Shown here in pieces: positions 29,504 through 42,311 of a DNA stretch of 64,000 bases; within the stretch, counting starts at the first letter, position 1; each line of letters begins with the position of its first letter. This stretch comes from Calocera cornea HHB12733 (taxonomy: Eukaryota; Basidiomycota; Dacrymycetes; Dacrymycetales; Dacrymycetaceae). A program made the position numbers and the translations under genes. The stretch is taken from the NCBI GenBank assembly GCA_001632435.1, contig KV423950.1:117388-181387 (forward strand), in the 5' to 3' direction. The notes beneath the pieces are model-generated. The model did not search any database, was not told the DNA's origin, and was given only the letters and a program-made list of their open reading frames with translations.

Positions 29504-30867
29504 TGGGAGTAATGGTACGCTCTGGGGACGAGTGCTATCGTTGTTCGGTGGTGGTGGTGGTGATCAAGTGCTGACGGTGACGGTGAGGAGGGAGGAGGAG
29601 GATGAGGAGGCGAGGTTAAAAAGGAGCGAAGGCGGGGCGGAAGGTGGGAATATTGGCGTGCCATTGGTCGGACGGGCGGTTCCCGCACCTCACAGGCGAG
29701 GGAGCGCCATTCGGATCCCTTCCTCCCACCGCGCACGGGAGCAGTTCCAATGCGGGGTAGATGTCTCACCGCCGTTCACGCGACCTCACCCGATGTCATG
29801 TTAATACAGTCCCATCCCCCTACCTGAACACTTCCCTCCCGGAGGAATTCCTTTTTCACACCGCAACTACATCATACACCCCCACCGGTCCCACGCAGAA
29901 GCACCGCTACCATTCAATGTAAAGCACTACGTCCTCTCTTGTACAGTAAAGGATATATGCCGACATACCACCCCGAGCGGAGGCAAAAATGGTGACGCCG
30001 GCGGGACAGCCACCAAGCTCCGCTACCAAGTTCCGCCGCTTGGCTTGCGGAAGCGGGCGGGACCGAGATGTGCCTCTGATACAGCGATAACGGTGCGATG
30101 CAGACCCTGCCAGCGCATCACCCTCACTGGTTGGCTGTTCGTGAGAGAGAATTAGGAGTGGTACTTGAGCGTGCGGAGAGCGCCATCCGAGGCAATAATT
30201 CCCTCGCGGCGTGAGTTGCGGAGTCGCGGAGCCGGCATTGCATCATAGAGCTTGTCATGAGACCCGGGGTACTTACTGTGAGATGGAGGGCTACCGGCTG
30301 AATGACTTGCCATAACTTAGAGGCAGATACTGTTCGTAGAGTTTCGTCTCGCAGATGCACCACATAGGGTCTGCCAAGGTGCCGCTGTCAAATTTCAAAC
30401 TCTGCAGCAGTTGTAGATGTCAAATCTGCATGAGGGGGTTGACCCCCTCACACAGAGTTTACAACACTTGTAAACCCTCACAGGAGCGCAGCTTCACACA
30501 GAGGTGTTAACTGGGCATTTCAACGAGACACTGCAGCATCTCCCCGACCTGCCCGTAAAGCGCTGTTGAACCGGTTGGAACAAATTGAGGACCAGACCAT
30601 GACCAGACCAAGACCACCCATTCATCAAAGTTGAACAGTTCCGGACTGGACCGAACCGAATTAAACCAAACACATCCTCACTACAAAGTCCTCAGATGGT
30701 CCCCTTCACGACACGTGCACAACCCCCGATTCAATCCGTATGACAGCCACTGAGTGGATTATGCGAAGTCAACTACGGTAACATCGAAAACGAATGAAGA
30801 GCATTGATAGAATATGAGCAATGGGGCCAAGAACAAAAGAAACGAGAGTCGCGTTCCAGCCGCGGTA
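29504..30867. other. Intergenic region with two adjacent perfect hairpins and degraded repeat sequence
   Basis: A short micro-repeat-like run occurs at about 29970-30060 (GAGCGGAGGC, GTTCCGCCGC, GCGGAAGCGG). Two perfect inverted repeats sit side by side at 30431-30450 (9-bp arms TGAGGGGGT/ACCCCCTCA, 2-base loop) and 30457-30475 (8-bp arms GTTTACAA/TTGTAAAC, 3-base loop). From 30560 to 30660, GGACC/CCGGAC-type words resemble the subterminal part of the hAT element, perhaps an old non-autonomous copy. No gene recognised. Confidence 0.45.
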
Positions 30868-32852
30868 TCAGAATATAGTTGCCATATGGCCATCTTCCGA
30901 GGCCTCCCGCACTGCCCTTGCAGCCGCCTCCAACTCCTTCTGGCCGCCTCTCGCTCGAGGTCCCAGCCCATTCTTTCCGAATGTGAAACCAATCCAAATT
31001 CCTCGAGCGCCTGGGTCATCCTTCTCCTTCACGTTGTCCACGTTCCTTTGCTTTTCTTTCACCTCCGCGTACTTGGCCATGTCGTCCGCATTGGTGAAAT
31101 CGTCGTAGTAGCCTGTGTCAATTTCCGAATCCAGGGTTGGTACAAACGGTGCTTGCTTGGAACGCAGATCGGACCAGGGTGCAGGGGAGAAGAAAGGATG
31201 CACGGTCAGATCGCGGAGGTTCGAAATACGAGTTTGAGCCGGGGCGATAAGTCTTGTGATGGCGTCCCAGGCGGTGTCGGTGAGGTTGAAGATGAGGTCC
31301 TCGGTTTTGTCGTAGTGCGGTCGCTGCAGAACTCGCTGCCAGTTTTTCAAGTTGGCCCAAGTTTCATCCGGAGTCGCACCAGAGAACGGCGGAAATCCGG
31401 CGAGAAACTCGAAGAGGATGCAGCCCAGAGACCAGTAATCCACACTGTAAGTGTATGCTTTGCCACGGAGCACTTCGGGGGCCATGTAATCTGGTGATCC
31501 AACGATGGAATCCGCGTATCGTGCATCCTGGGCGCGTATGCTCTTGTAGATGCTGCGGCGCTCCATCGTCGAGCGGCTGACAATCTCGTCGTCGCGCGCA
31601 TCTTCCAGCTTGCGGCGGAGAGAATCGATACGAGTCGGGCTCAACGCGCCTGTGGCCAATCCAAAGTCTGTTAGTTTGACATGGCCTGTCCCATCGACAA
31701 GGAAGTTCTGTTATCGGTGTATTAGTGAGAAGCAAAAGCCGATCAACCGAGAACGTACCTCTGGCTTCAGATCGCGGTGAATGTAACCCAGCCGGTGCAG
31801 TTCGTTGACTGCGGCGAACATCTCGCATATGTAGAAACGCGCATGTTCTTCCTTCAGCACACCAGAGTTGTTGAGGAGCGTACGGAAGTCACCACCAGGA
31901 ACATATTCCATCGCGAGGTATACGTGCTGCGTATCTTGGAAAGCATATAGAAGGGCGACCAACCATGGCGTGCGCGTCGCGGTGAGAATGTCGCGCTCCA
32001 CGAGCACATGTCGGACCTACACTCTTGTCTCAGAGAGGACTTTGCATGATCATAAGATGATGCTCACCTCATCCATCTTTTGAAGTGTCTTCTTCTTCAT
32101 CTTCTTCAGCGCACATATTTCTCCACTGTCAGCTTTCCTCGCCAAAAAAACCTCGCCATAACCACCCTGGCCGATCTGAGCGACGATACGGAAATGCTCC
32201 ACACGAAGTTTGGCTCTCCTGCGCCGCAGCAGTGCCCGTTCACGCGACAAGTACGACTTGAGTTCGATGATGTATTCGAGCTCTGGAAGCTGGCGATCTG
32301 CGGTATCAGCATCGAATTTGGCTCTCCTTGCTCGGCGGGCCGCTAAATATCCAAGATTTTGGAAGTAGTAGTCCAAAAAATCTGCATACAACATTAACAA
32401 CGCGACATAGAGACATGTGCTGGGGACATACACATTTGAGCAAGCGTCGCCTTGCGCTTCACCTCTGCACTCTCCAACTTCTCCTTTTGCCAAAAGGAAA
32501 TGTTTTGACCAGGACGAGCGGAGAGTATTGTTCCCCTGGCTGTCTCCATGTGTATGTCTGGCAAGCCCGAGACCGTGGACAAACCCTTCGCAGTCGCCAT
32601 GTGCACATCCTTCACCCCCTGCGCGACGACACCGCTGGACTGCGCGGGTTGAGTAGGTATGGGAGTTCGAACATTCTCCTTGTCCTTGGAAGGAGTAGTC
32701 CATGGGGCAGGGATCTTTGTTGGGGATGGAGGGGCTTGTTTCGTATTAGCCGGTTCGACATTGTTGGCGCCCTTGCGCGTCGGGGACGGGGGAGCTGTCG
32801 TGCTGTTTGCCATGAGTGCTTGGGTACGCTGCACCCAAAGAGGAGCCGACAT
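30868..32852 (-). CDS. DBF2: Dbf2/Sid2-type NDR-family protein kinase (mitotic exit/septation network)
   Basis: Four exons (32432-32852, 32068-32381, 31759-32016, 30868-31707) give 610 aa. A disordered N-terminus is followed by the Mob-binding region typical of NDR kinases ([19 protein letters not shown], about 140-190). The AGC kinase domain has [11 protein letters not shown], the Lys in [16 protein letters not shown] split exactly by intron 3, TDFGLA, and an insert before [10 protein letters not shown] as in Dbf2/LATS. Family members are activated by Mob1 and a Hippo-like upstream kinase and drive cytokinesis. The start MSAPLWVQR follows a short leader. The promoter is shared with the kinetochore gene SPC25. 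Confidence 0.93.
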
Positions 32853-33137
32853 TGTGAGCACGTAGAATATAGAGAAGAGTTGAGTGAAGGATTGAACGAG
32901 AGACTGGTTCGAGAACGAGTGCGTCGAGGTCGGTGACTGGCAGGAACGGGTCGCGTGGGGCGAGAGTTGGGCGGCAGCGTGCAAAACGCGTGTGTGCCAC
33001 AGTCACGTGGTGAGGCGTGACCCGTCAGGGTGCTCGCGTCGCGTCTGTTCTGCCATCCGCAAAACGCAGGAGGCGCGCCTCCTCGTGCAGTGTACAATCC
33101 AAGACGGCCATCTCAACTCACTGGCACCTCAGACGCT
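32853..33137. promoter_or_regulatory. Bidirectional promoter of DBF2 and SPC25 with an MCB box
   Basis: 285 bases separate the two starts. ACGCGT (MluI cell-cycle box) occurs at 32986-32991 and CACGTG at 33004-33009. In fungi MCB sites bind MBF and give G1/S expression, so the site could coordinate two cell-cycle genes. The link to expression is inferred. Confidence 0.5.
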
Positions 33138-34093
33138 ATGACTACCGTTACTGCGACACACCCTGCGGTAGCTGGATTCTCTCTTGCCAGCATATTGAAC
33201 TCGCCGCAGCCGTCCGTCGCCTTGCACCCAAAGCCTCTCCTGCACTCTCTTGCCGCGTTCCAGGCGGCCATTGACGCCTATGTCTACAAGGGCAAACAAG
33301 AAATTGCTCGGCGCAAGGAGGTACATGCTTCACGATTGAAGGAAGATGGAGACAAGAAGCGGGACATGGAAGAGGCCATCGAACGGGAAAAGCGGCGCGA
33401 GATCGAGCTCATTGCTGGTGTGGTTCATCGTCTCGCCGGCTGCAAACTTGGCTAATATGTCGACAGTGCTGGAAAAGGAGAAGCTCGAGTCGAAGGAAAT
33501 GGAAGCTTCCATCTATATTCTTAAGAAGCAGCTGGCATCTCTCACGGAACAGTCGTCCTCGCTAGACGTCGAGACCAACGACCTTCGAACTCGCATAGCT
33601 CGGTTACGGAAAGGCACGTCCCTTGCCCTCTTTCAGAGTGATATCCAATAACACCTTGTACAGAGAAGAGCCGGGACCTAGCTGTGCTTGAAGAGCGCGC
33701 TCAAGCTATGTCGCCCGAGCTGTCTCTCTATGAGACCGCGCTGGGGTTCTCGGTGACCGGTGTCAAAGGCTAGTATCTCGCCATTGCTCGCTGCTTCCAC
33801 TGACCCTCCGTCCTTAGAGGATGTTCTACTTTTCCGATTCATTCACCTGGATGAGCACTCGCCGAACCGAGTGTTCTCGTTTGTGCTAGATCTCTCCAAG
33901 CAGGATTACTCAGGTCCGTTGCACATTTCGGTTATGCTCGAACCAACTCGCTCATCGACCTCCAGTGACCATGTCGGAACCCCCATTAGGCGCTATGCCG
34001 CGTCTCGTTGACGCGCTGAACGACACTCGAGAGTTCTGGACCTTCATCAAACATGTTCGCGCCTCCTTCGTTACAGAACTGCAGGATGCCTGA
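33138..34093 (+). CDS. SPC25: Kinetochore protein Spc25 (Ndc80 complex)
   Basis: Five exons (33138-33417, 33467-33613, 33664-33768, 33818-33913, 33966-34093) give 251 aa. The middle is a long coiled coil (REIELIAGVLEKEKLESKEM and following). The C-terminal globular RWD-like domain carries the Spc25 pattern (LLFRFIHLDEHSPNRVFSF, then PPLGALPRLVDALN-type sequence and FIKHVRASF). With Spc24 it anchors the Ndc80 complex to the inner kinetochore. Introns 2 and 3 both begin with GC after AAAG and end in AG; GT alternatives break the frame for intron 2. For intron 3 a GT donor four codons earlier would also keep the frame but would delete GVK. Confidence 0.88.
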
Positions 34094-35019
34094 GGAGAGG
34101 TGTTGGGCAGCTCCGTCCTTATGCTTCGACGACGCGCATACTAGATCGCAGAAGTGTGATGGGAACAGAGATTGTCGGAGCGCAATGGAGCGCGGAACTG
34201 GTGCTCAGCACCGCGCCTCATCAATGTACTGATATTTCGGGATGACAGACAGCAGCATCTCTATACCATAGGACGTCGCAATCATCCCTGTACATTACGT
34301 GTCCACTAAGTAAACTCGTGCGAGATACTAAATTGGGGATAAGGGCCTAGCAAGCGAACCGAACAGAGTGGCGCAGATCGGTGAGGCGCAGCGCGCCCGA
34401 GAGGCCCCCTTAGGTTTTCGCCCGAGGCGAGATACGCATGCGGTCAGGGGTGGGAGGTTCGTGCTGGCGCGTCGCGCTGTCGCAATCTTGCCGTGGGGTG
34501 TTCTCCATAGACAGCCGGCCGTGTCAGGTCGTCCAGACGTGTCCGCGCACAGACGAACATCGTAAGTGAAGCGCGTCTGCTCATTTTTGCGACAATCGCC
34601 CATCGCTACCGGAGGGGAGAGCTGCCGACGGGGCGGGGGCGAGACTCATTTGCTGTGCGAGACCAAAGGGTCCGGTGTGTATTGATCCCTTGTGCTGCCG
34701 TCCACTGCCGTTTCGCTACTAACAATCCATATCCCATCACCGACCCCAGAGCGTATCATTCAACCTCTCCCCATCGTCCACGCCATCCGCTCCTCGCTCT
34801 CCTCCCCCCTCCCCTCCCCCTCCCCGCTCTTCCCCTTCCCAGTCCTTTCTGTTTATCATCACTTGTTATTCTTCTCGCCCTTGTCTTCCCTCTCGCCCGC
34901 GGTGTTGTCACACGCGTAGACTCCATCGCTCTGGAACCCACCCACCGTCTGTTTACAACCTTGGGCACACTTGTTCAGGTCCGACTGCGATCTCTTCCGT
35001 CGTCCTCGACCTGTTTTCT
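34094..35019. other. Intergenic region and promoter of the Bni4-like gene
   Basis: No gene recognised. A long pyrimidine tract (about 34795-34870) precedes the Bni4-like gene; it ends in CCCAG and could be the end of a 5'-UTR intron or a promoter element. Confidence 0.4.
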
Positions 35020-37916
35020 ATGGCCGTCCAGCTCGCAAACCCCAACGACTTCCCTTCTCTTCCACCGATGGACGCCAGCCCGAGCTCGCCAGCACACCAG
35101 TCCCAGCAGCTTGGACAACACCAGCTCTCGTATATGACGGCCCCTTTCGCCCATCAACAACCGCAGATGAATCCCCAGCCTTCGCCTTCTCCCCATCAAC
35201 AGTGGTCTTCCATGCAGCATCCAATGCCCGCGCCTCCGCCTCAGTTCTTTCCTCATATGCACGGATACGCGCCTTACCCAATGCCGCACCCACACGCGCA
35301 GTTTTCATCGCAACAGCAGCAGCAACAACTATGGGCTTATCAGCATATGATGTTCGGGCAACCTCTTCCCCCTATGCCAGAGTTTGCTCGAATGGATCGA
35401 CCACGCACGATGTCGAACCCCCAGCAGACACCCATCCACCAGATGACAAGCCCTCCGATGGAACCACAGCAAGCATTCTGGTCGCAGAACGCGGCACACT
35501 ACAACACGCAGCCGTTCGTACCTCCGCATTCTGGACCACAACGTCAGCCCATTGATCATGCTCATGGTGCTCCTCACTCATATGATTCTTCTGCTCCTCC
35601 TCCTTCGCACTTGCGTCGGCCACACCCTTCAGAATCATACCAAGGATACCATCCCTATCGGCGGCCTGCGCGATCAGAAACAGCTCCGCCTATCATGTCG
35701 GTGCCAGAATGGTCTCCAGATGCTGTCCATTCTCTGCCATCTCATCAACCGCCCTATGCTCGCCCTGATGCCGCCGGTTCTGCCACTTCTGTAGGCTCCA
35801 GCAGTGGTGGCTCATCCCGTGCTCCTGGCGAGAGGAGCCGCACCGGCAGCCTTCCGAGCGGCAACGGATCTCCTCTCCAAGCTCCGCCGCACTCCAGACA
35901 GTCGTCCGCCTCACAAGCACCGAACTCCGAAAACGGACCAAATCATAGCCGTACCACGAGTCAGGCCTCCATCGTTCGGCCTCCGCAGCAGCATCGGCGC
36001 GATTCATCTTCCGCTAGCGAGCGCTCTACCACAGCTGCGAACGGCGGGGCTGCTGCACAAGCAGGTGCTTCACAATCCCGGCCTTTGGCCGCAAGCGCAC
36101 CGTCAGGGAGGCCAAACAAGCCCTCTCCCCTGTCTAAGAACCCAACCTACCCTGACGCGAATGGCAAGCGCATGTCGAAAACAGACGATGATCTGCCTAC
36201 TGCGATGGGTGTGGCAGGCCTTGCGCAGCCAGCTATTGTTCAAGCCACCACATCTTCCGACCTTGCGGCTGCCGGCGCCGCAGAACCGACAGACAAGATG
36301 GTAAAAGCTGGTGGATTGAAAGGGCGGTTACGCCGAGCACTCAGCTTCTCGGCCATTCAAACCTTGGACGAAGAGGATCCTAGCTTGAAAGCTGCCGCCA
36401 ACAGGAGGAAGGCTGCCGCTGCCGCTGCCGCGAAAGAAAAGACCAGGGAGGATCAAGTCATTCAGGACCCATCTGGGCCGTCTGCACCTTCAGCCGCGTC
36501 ATCATCTCCTCCTGTCACTCCCCTTGCCAATGACGACATGGATCAGTCTGTCCGCAAGCTGACAAAGAAGCCGAAACGATCCCTTTTCAAGAAAGGATTC
36601 AATGCTTCGACGGACAATATCTCGCTTTCTTCTACCGCTTCATCCGCATCCCTCATGCTCAGAAAGCTTGGTGGTTCGGTGGGTAATTTGGCCCGCAAAG
36701 CAAGTTTGGCCAATATCGCTGGCTTCTTAAAAGACAAACACAAGGATGGAGAAGCCAAAGGCAAAAGCGCAGCTGCAACCGCAAGCGTCAGCTTAGCAAC
36801 TGCAGAAGTTGACCGTGGGCCTCAAGCACCCGAAGAGATGGGGCTCAGCCCTGCTGCGCGTCTCGCGCGCCAGCATACTTTGCGAAGCAATGCCGAAGCA
36901 GCTGCAAAGGCACAAGCAGCAGCTGCGGCCCGCCAGGAAGCACGTGCGCCTGATGAGCAGGGTGCCACTGTTGTTCCTGCTACGTGGGACAGAAACACGA
37001 CGAAACGCACCCCGCCAGGAACTCCACGATCTGGCGGACGACTTCCTGTCTTGGAAGATGACAGATGGGAAGAAAAAGAAAGAGAAGAGCCAGCAGAGTT
37101 TGGTCTCGAAGAAGAGCAGCTGGAGGACGAAGAGAGTGAACCTGAGGAAGACGAGCTCACCATACGGATGAGTGGGATCAGCCTTGCGGACGAAGTTGAG
37201 CCTTGGGCCGTCGGAGTGCGACGGTCTATGGAAAGAATACGGCAACCATCCAAGGGGATTCTCAAGAGTCTGTCGTCACACCGCAGCACCTGGCGAAACC
37301 AAACTGATGATCCTGCAGACGCCCAGAATTACGATCAAGATACATTTGACGGCCCATCGCCAGTTCGCAACCGAGCAAATTCGTATGGGTCCGCGGCTCA
37401 GCCCAACCAAGAGCCTGGGCCTTTGGCACGTCTACCATCCGCCGATCCTGATCACATCGACGGCCTGCAGCGTGAACACGCGGATCAAGAGCCGTCACCC
37501 CCCGCGGATGCATTCGGAGCGGTATCTCCAGCCCCTCAGCTCGCAGTCGATAAGCCCGCCTTCCAATACAATCACCCAAACTTCAACTCCTCTGCGCCCA
37601 CCCTATCTACATTCGGTCTCCCCCCCATGGCCCAGCGTGCAGCTTCTGCGCCTCTGCAGGCGCGGAGATTGGCTTTCGCAACCAACTTATCGGTATACAG
37701 TACATTTTCCTCTTCTGTGTACGACCGGCGGTCTGAGCCTGCGACCTGCAACCGTCTCACGCCACAACTGGCTCAGAGGATCAAAGAAGAGCTGAATACA
37801 TACAAGATGGAAGAAATGGAAGTGCATCACGCCAGTCGAATACAGTGAGTCTTCACCACAAGTTATGCATGGCCCGTATGCTGATTTACATGTGCAGCAC
37901 CCACTTCTTCGTCTGA
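35020..37916 (+). CDS. Bni4-like protein, PP1-targeting factor for chitin synthase at the bud neck/septum
   Basis: Exons 35020-37844 and 37898-37916 give 947 aa. Most of the chain is low complexity: Gln/Pro/His-rich at the N-terminus (including QQQQQQ), then Ser/Ala-rich, then acidic near 700. The C-terminal 65 residues are the conserved part: RRLAFATNLSVYSTFSSSVY, DRRSEPATCNRLTPQLAQRI, KEELNTYKMEEMEVHHASRI, ending THFFV. That block characterises fungal Bni4 proteins, which bind the PP1 phosphatase Glc7 through an RVxF-type motif (here probably RLAF) and place chitin synthase III. The last exon supplies only HTHFFV, and splicing is needed to complete the conserved end. The name rests on the C-terminal block as I remember it. 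Confidence 0.78.
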
Positions 37917-38782
37917 TGATCCTCGAGCATCACCTGTTCACCATCCGTATACTGCATTTCTCTCGCATCTCTGCAATTGTTACAACATCGTGATCGTCAC
38001 ATTCCCACGGACTGCTTACGTGCTACGTATCCACCCTCGCGTGCTACTACCGTGTAGCTGCGGTAGCTCCTCGATTCCCTGCTCTCACAGCTGTCGCGCT
38101 TTGCGCTTCTCCCGCAACATCATATCCTCTGTAACAACACTATCACCCCAAAAGCGTCCCGATCGATGATGGATGATGACGACGAAGTGAGCTCCGGCCC
38201 ATTTGACTCGGTGCTTTTCACTGTTCATGACTGGCCGCTGCCATGGCAGTAGGCAGCGCTTCCTGCGTTGGCGTTTCCACTGTTCTCCTCTGATTCCCGG
38301 TTGACACGGGGTGCTCGATTTTGCTTTGCATTGGTTCTTGTTCTTTTCCGTCTCGTTCCCTTTTGTTCTCTGATGTGGACAGGTGTGCCTTACCGTCTGT
38401 TTGCTAGTCGAGTAGTCGTGATTCTTACATGCCCTATCCATTCTGCATCGCGGAGCGATGTTTTTGTCTATTACCGTAGAAGTGTGAATATGAACCATTT
38501 GCACTCGCCCTTCGTAGGGAAGCTCTTACTGCCCTTTGGGTACTGGACGCGTGATCGGGCCGATCGAGATCAGAAGTCGACGCGCCTGTCTACGTCGCCT
38601 CGTGGGCGACGTGTCGAAAGGGCTCAACTCATCTGTTCAACCCTGTCCCACCGAACCTCCGCGCAATGTTCAGCTCTGCTCCGCCGGAACCCATACCAGC
38701 GTAACTCGACCACACAGCAACCCGTCCAACGGATTGACTAAGCCCGTCACATGCGATTTTCTTCCTGTGGCAACCAAGGTCA
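37917..38782. other. Intergenic region, no gene recognised
   Basis: 3' region of the Bni4-like gene and promoter of the Rgp1-like gene. Open frames here are short and without family features. Confidence 0.4.
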
Positions 38783-41562
38783 ATGCCCGCTGTCTCCTCC
38801 CATGAACAGACTGGCATCCAGGTGTCCGTGACACCATCACAGTCCGCCTTCTTCGCTGGAGAGACTTTCGCAGTCTCTATCACCTTTACCAACACGCGCC
38901 GCATATCCTCTGCGCGACCACAACCTCGATCAGCGTCCGCAGCCCAGAGTCACAGACGTGGAGTCCACTCGGTCAGCTCGGTTCCTCTCGCTAGACCCCC
39001 GACGTCGCCCGGAAGTCCCAAAACCGCGAACGCATCTACGAGCTCCTTTCCCATTCCCGAAGATGCATCCCGTAGAAAGCGAAGAGGCCTGGTGGGCCAG
39101 CACGGACTACAGAATCCTCGCATCTCAGCCGTAGCTGCGGAGGAAGGCTTCTCGGTAAGGAAGAAGAGGTCGAGCCCGAAGTCGCTTTCCGTTTCAATTA
39201 CACCGGATGAACTGATGGAGCGCTTAATCGGGAAGTCCACCAGATCGACTCCTCCTTCTCCTGAGTTTGCAGATGAGGCTGTTGCTTTAACGGATCGTAC
39301 AGGTGGTGAGCACGCCGTCGATGAAGTAGGCCAAGCTAATGCCCATCAGTGGTCATGTCGTCAACCCCCAGCACCCCGTCGCGATCGAGAGATGCGAAAT
39401 TGCCTATTCATCCATCTCACCCGCATGCGCGAAAGCAGTCAGTGCAAGATTTCCAAGCCCAGGAAGTATCGACGCCTTTCGCGTTGTCCCTCGATCCGAT
39501 CGCCGAGCACTCTATAGTGACACCTATCACGCCATTCGCTGCCTCCCCGCTGCCTTCATCTTCTTCAGTTATTGAGAGCAACACTCGTCATCCGCGAACA
39601 GACGTACATGCCGGCCACAGCAGACGCAGTAGTGTCGCGGCATCGGCCACTGATATTGGGTTGGGCAGACCAAGCACTCTTTCCCCTCCAGGCCCTCGTC
39701 AACCTCGCTCGGCCTTTTCAAGCACATTCTCACCCCCCGGGACCGAAGCATTGCTATGGGCCTATGTTCAGTTGGTTGGTACGGTGGAATTGGACGAGAG
39801 TGTCGTCGCGTTCAATGTCATAGAAAGACTGAAAGAGCAGTTACTCTTCAGCGGAGCAATCGGCCGTGGCAGTATGGATATTGGAAGCTCGCCGTCACCC
39901 TCTACAAGCTTCCTCACATCGTTCCTTCCTCAAAGATCACCCCGGTCACCCCTCATGCGCCATCAACGAGCGTCTCCTTCACTTCTGTCATCCCTTCCTT
40001 CATTTGGCCTGTCGACTCTGTTCAGCCCAGCTCGGCTCTCGCCTTTTGCGTCCCCTGGTCTCAATCGAACCGAAGAAGGCAGCCTTCCTACACTCGACTT
40101 GCAACCGAACGTGCTTGCGGTCGATCTCACACTGACACCCGGAGAAAGCAGAACATGTACGCGACCCATTCCTTGTCAAATTCGGTTACTCAAATGACTT
40201 GCGCAGATACGTACACCTTGTCGCTCCCGGTCTTGCTCCCACCTACCTTCCGTGGGAAAGCTATTCGCTTCAGTTACGAACTCGTTGTGGGAACCTCCCA
40301 TGCCCCATCACCCGGTAATAATGGTTCATCTTCACCGCTGTACCAGGAGCAGCACAGGAAGAAGGTGATGAAAATTCCGATCCGTGTGTACAATTCTGTC
40401 TCAGGTATGCCGCACCGCTTCTTGGCAAGATGGATCTGAGCCAACTACGCCGTATTAGTCCAACATCCTTTGTCGATCTACGATCTGTTGTGGCCAGCCC
40501 GAAAGGACAAGTCGGCACGACAGGGCCGGGTCGATGAGGATGTACTCGTCAACCAGAAACCGCGAGAAGGTAGGCCATGCAGGACGTGACCATTGTGACT
40601 TACATGACGAAAATCATACAGTGAGACCGTCTTCGGAACGGAGACCTTCCGCAGCTGTCTACGCAAAACAGCTCGTACAGAGCGTCGTAAAGAGCGAGCA
40701 CGTTTCCGTGACAGAAGAGGAAGAAGAAGTGTGGAGTTGTCGAGAAGCTGTTGAGATCCTGACTAGGAACTCTCGGAAAGGTGGGTTACTGGTATATCAT
40801 GCTACTGCGGTGTCTCACCAATTCTCAGTCTCCTACGACATCAGCAAAGATGGGGAACAAGTTGCCGTATTGACATTGGTGAAGTCTTCTTACAGAGTGG
40901 GAGAGACCATATCTGGCGTAGTTGAGCTGAACGAGCGGTCCTCGTTTGCGCGTGTCCTAAAGGTAAAGACCGTCCCGAGTCGCTTGCATTGCTGGGCTAA
41001 CGGCATTCAGTTTTCAGCCTTTTTGGAAGCTCATGAACAATTGCCAGCATCGTTCACTGAGAATCGCAACCCCGACTTACGCCGCGTGCATGCGGAGCAT
41101 CACTCCAGTCTGACGCCTAACGCTTTGAGACTACCCTTCTCCCTTGATGTTCCCTCCGACGCCTCTCCTGCTTTCCGGTTCTCGGCAGGAGAGGTGGCGA
41201 GAGGTGAAGGTGGATTACAATGGCGGGTCAGGATATGTTTTCTGGTGACTGCTGGGAGTGGCCCATCAAGGCACCTAGTTCGGGATGGATACGAGGATGA
41301 CTGGGGTGTCGCCTGGAGGGCATCCTTGACTCTCGCCCCTCTGGTTTCGAAGACCTCGCCTTCGCCGTCGTCAGTGCCCTCGACGCCTGTCCCGGGAGGG
41401 TGGAATATGCCGAAGCAGCCCGCGTCTGACGATGCGGTGCATGCTGTGGATGACCAGGATTGGGGGGAGGCCAAGACAGAAACGGTTGAGTGCGAGATAC
41501 CTCTTGCGATCTGGCCCGGGAATACCCTATTTCGCCCCATGGAAACAAGCTTTGGAGCGTAG
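38783..41562 (+). CDS. RGP1: Rgp1-like subunit of the Ric1-Rgp1 Rab guanine-nucleotide exchange factor
   Basis: Seven exons (38783-39302, 39350-40156, 40207-40404, 40459-40569, 40622-40780, 40829-40962, 41011-41562) give 826 aa. The N-terminus is an arrestin-like beta strand set (IQVSVTPSQSAFFAGETFAV). A long Ser/Pro-rich insert follows. The Rgp1 core comes next: YTLSLPVLLPPTFRGKAIRF, SYELVVGT, MKIPIRVYN, then VSYDISKDGEQVAVLTL and SYRVGETISGVVEL, and a WRVRICF strand near the end. In yeast Ric1-Rgp1 activates Ypt6 (Rab6) for endosome-to-Golgi traffic. Six introns of 45-55 nt all agree in phase. The last residues (PLAIWPGNTLFRP) match the usual C-terminus. Confidence 0.88.
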
Positions 41563-42311
41563 TATTTGGGGATTATGTCAGACTGGTCGCTTGTTATTGG
41601 ATATTGTACGGTTTCTGTTTCCGACAGAGGCGCGTGTGCCGAGAGGAAGAACGCAGGGAATGCAAGGTTATAAGGGTGCCGGATCTAGAATGCTTCTCTT
41701 TTTTCACATTCGGTCAGGTGGCAAAAGGTGGCACGGGTGCGGTAGCCAAATGGGGAGGTTCTGGATGTCGAATGGACCAAGGGGGCCTTGGGGGTTGCGG
41801 GTCAGCCACAGCTCTCGCAGACAGCCCCCGGGGACGGCGAAAAGGGTCCCTTGTTACCCCACATCACGCGATCACACCACACGCGCATATTCCCCCTTCC
41901 AAGTCTCGCATATTCCCCTTCCTCTTCATCCTTAGCGAAACGCCCTGACACGGGCAGCGGCATGTGCGGATGACCATCCGTATGTCTCTTCCCGCTCACA
42001 ATCATCCTCCTCTCCTCTCCTCTTGCGTTCACTGACCATCGTTCGCCATTCCCTCCCTCCTTACCTGGAACGATCACCTCGCCTCCTTCCCTCACCCCCC
42101 CCCCCCCCCCCCTGGATTCGCAAACGACAGCAAGGTGCAGATCAAACAAGCCATCGCCCATCCGAACATAACATCGCCTACGTATTCATTTGCATTTTGG
42201 GCCACGGTCGGTCGAGACCATCTAGATCGCGCTCCGATCTGGTTTCCGGCAGTTCTGGAAACTACACACGTACACACATCCTCGGATACCCTCTCCTTTC
42301 ACCCCTCCATC
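41563..42311. other. Intergenic region with an 18-base poly-C run
   Basis: A run of 18 C occurs at 42095-42112 inside a pyrimidine-rich stretch (about 42040-42112) upstream of the Psp1-like gene. Such tracts are common in basidiomycete promoters. Read length of the run may be unreliable in assemblies. Confidence 0.6.
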
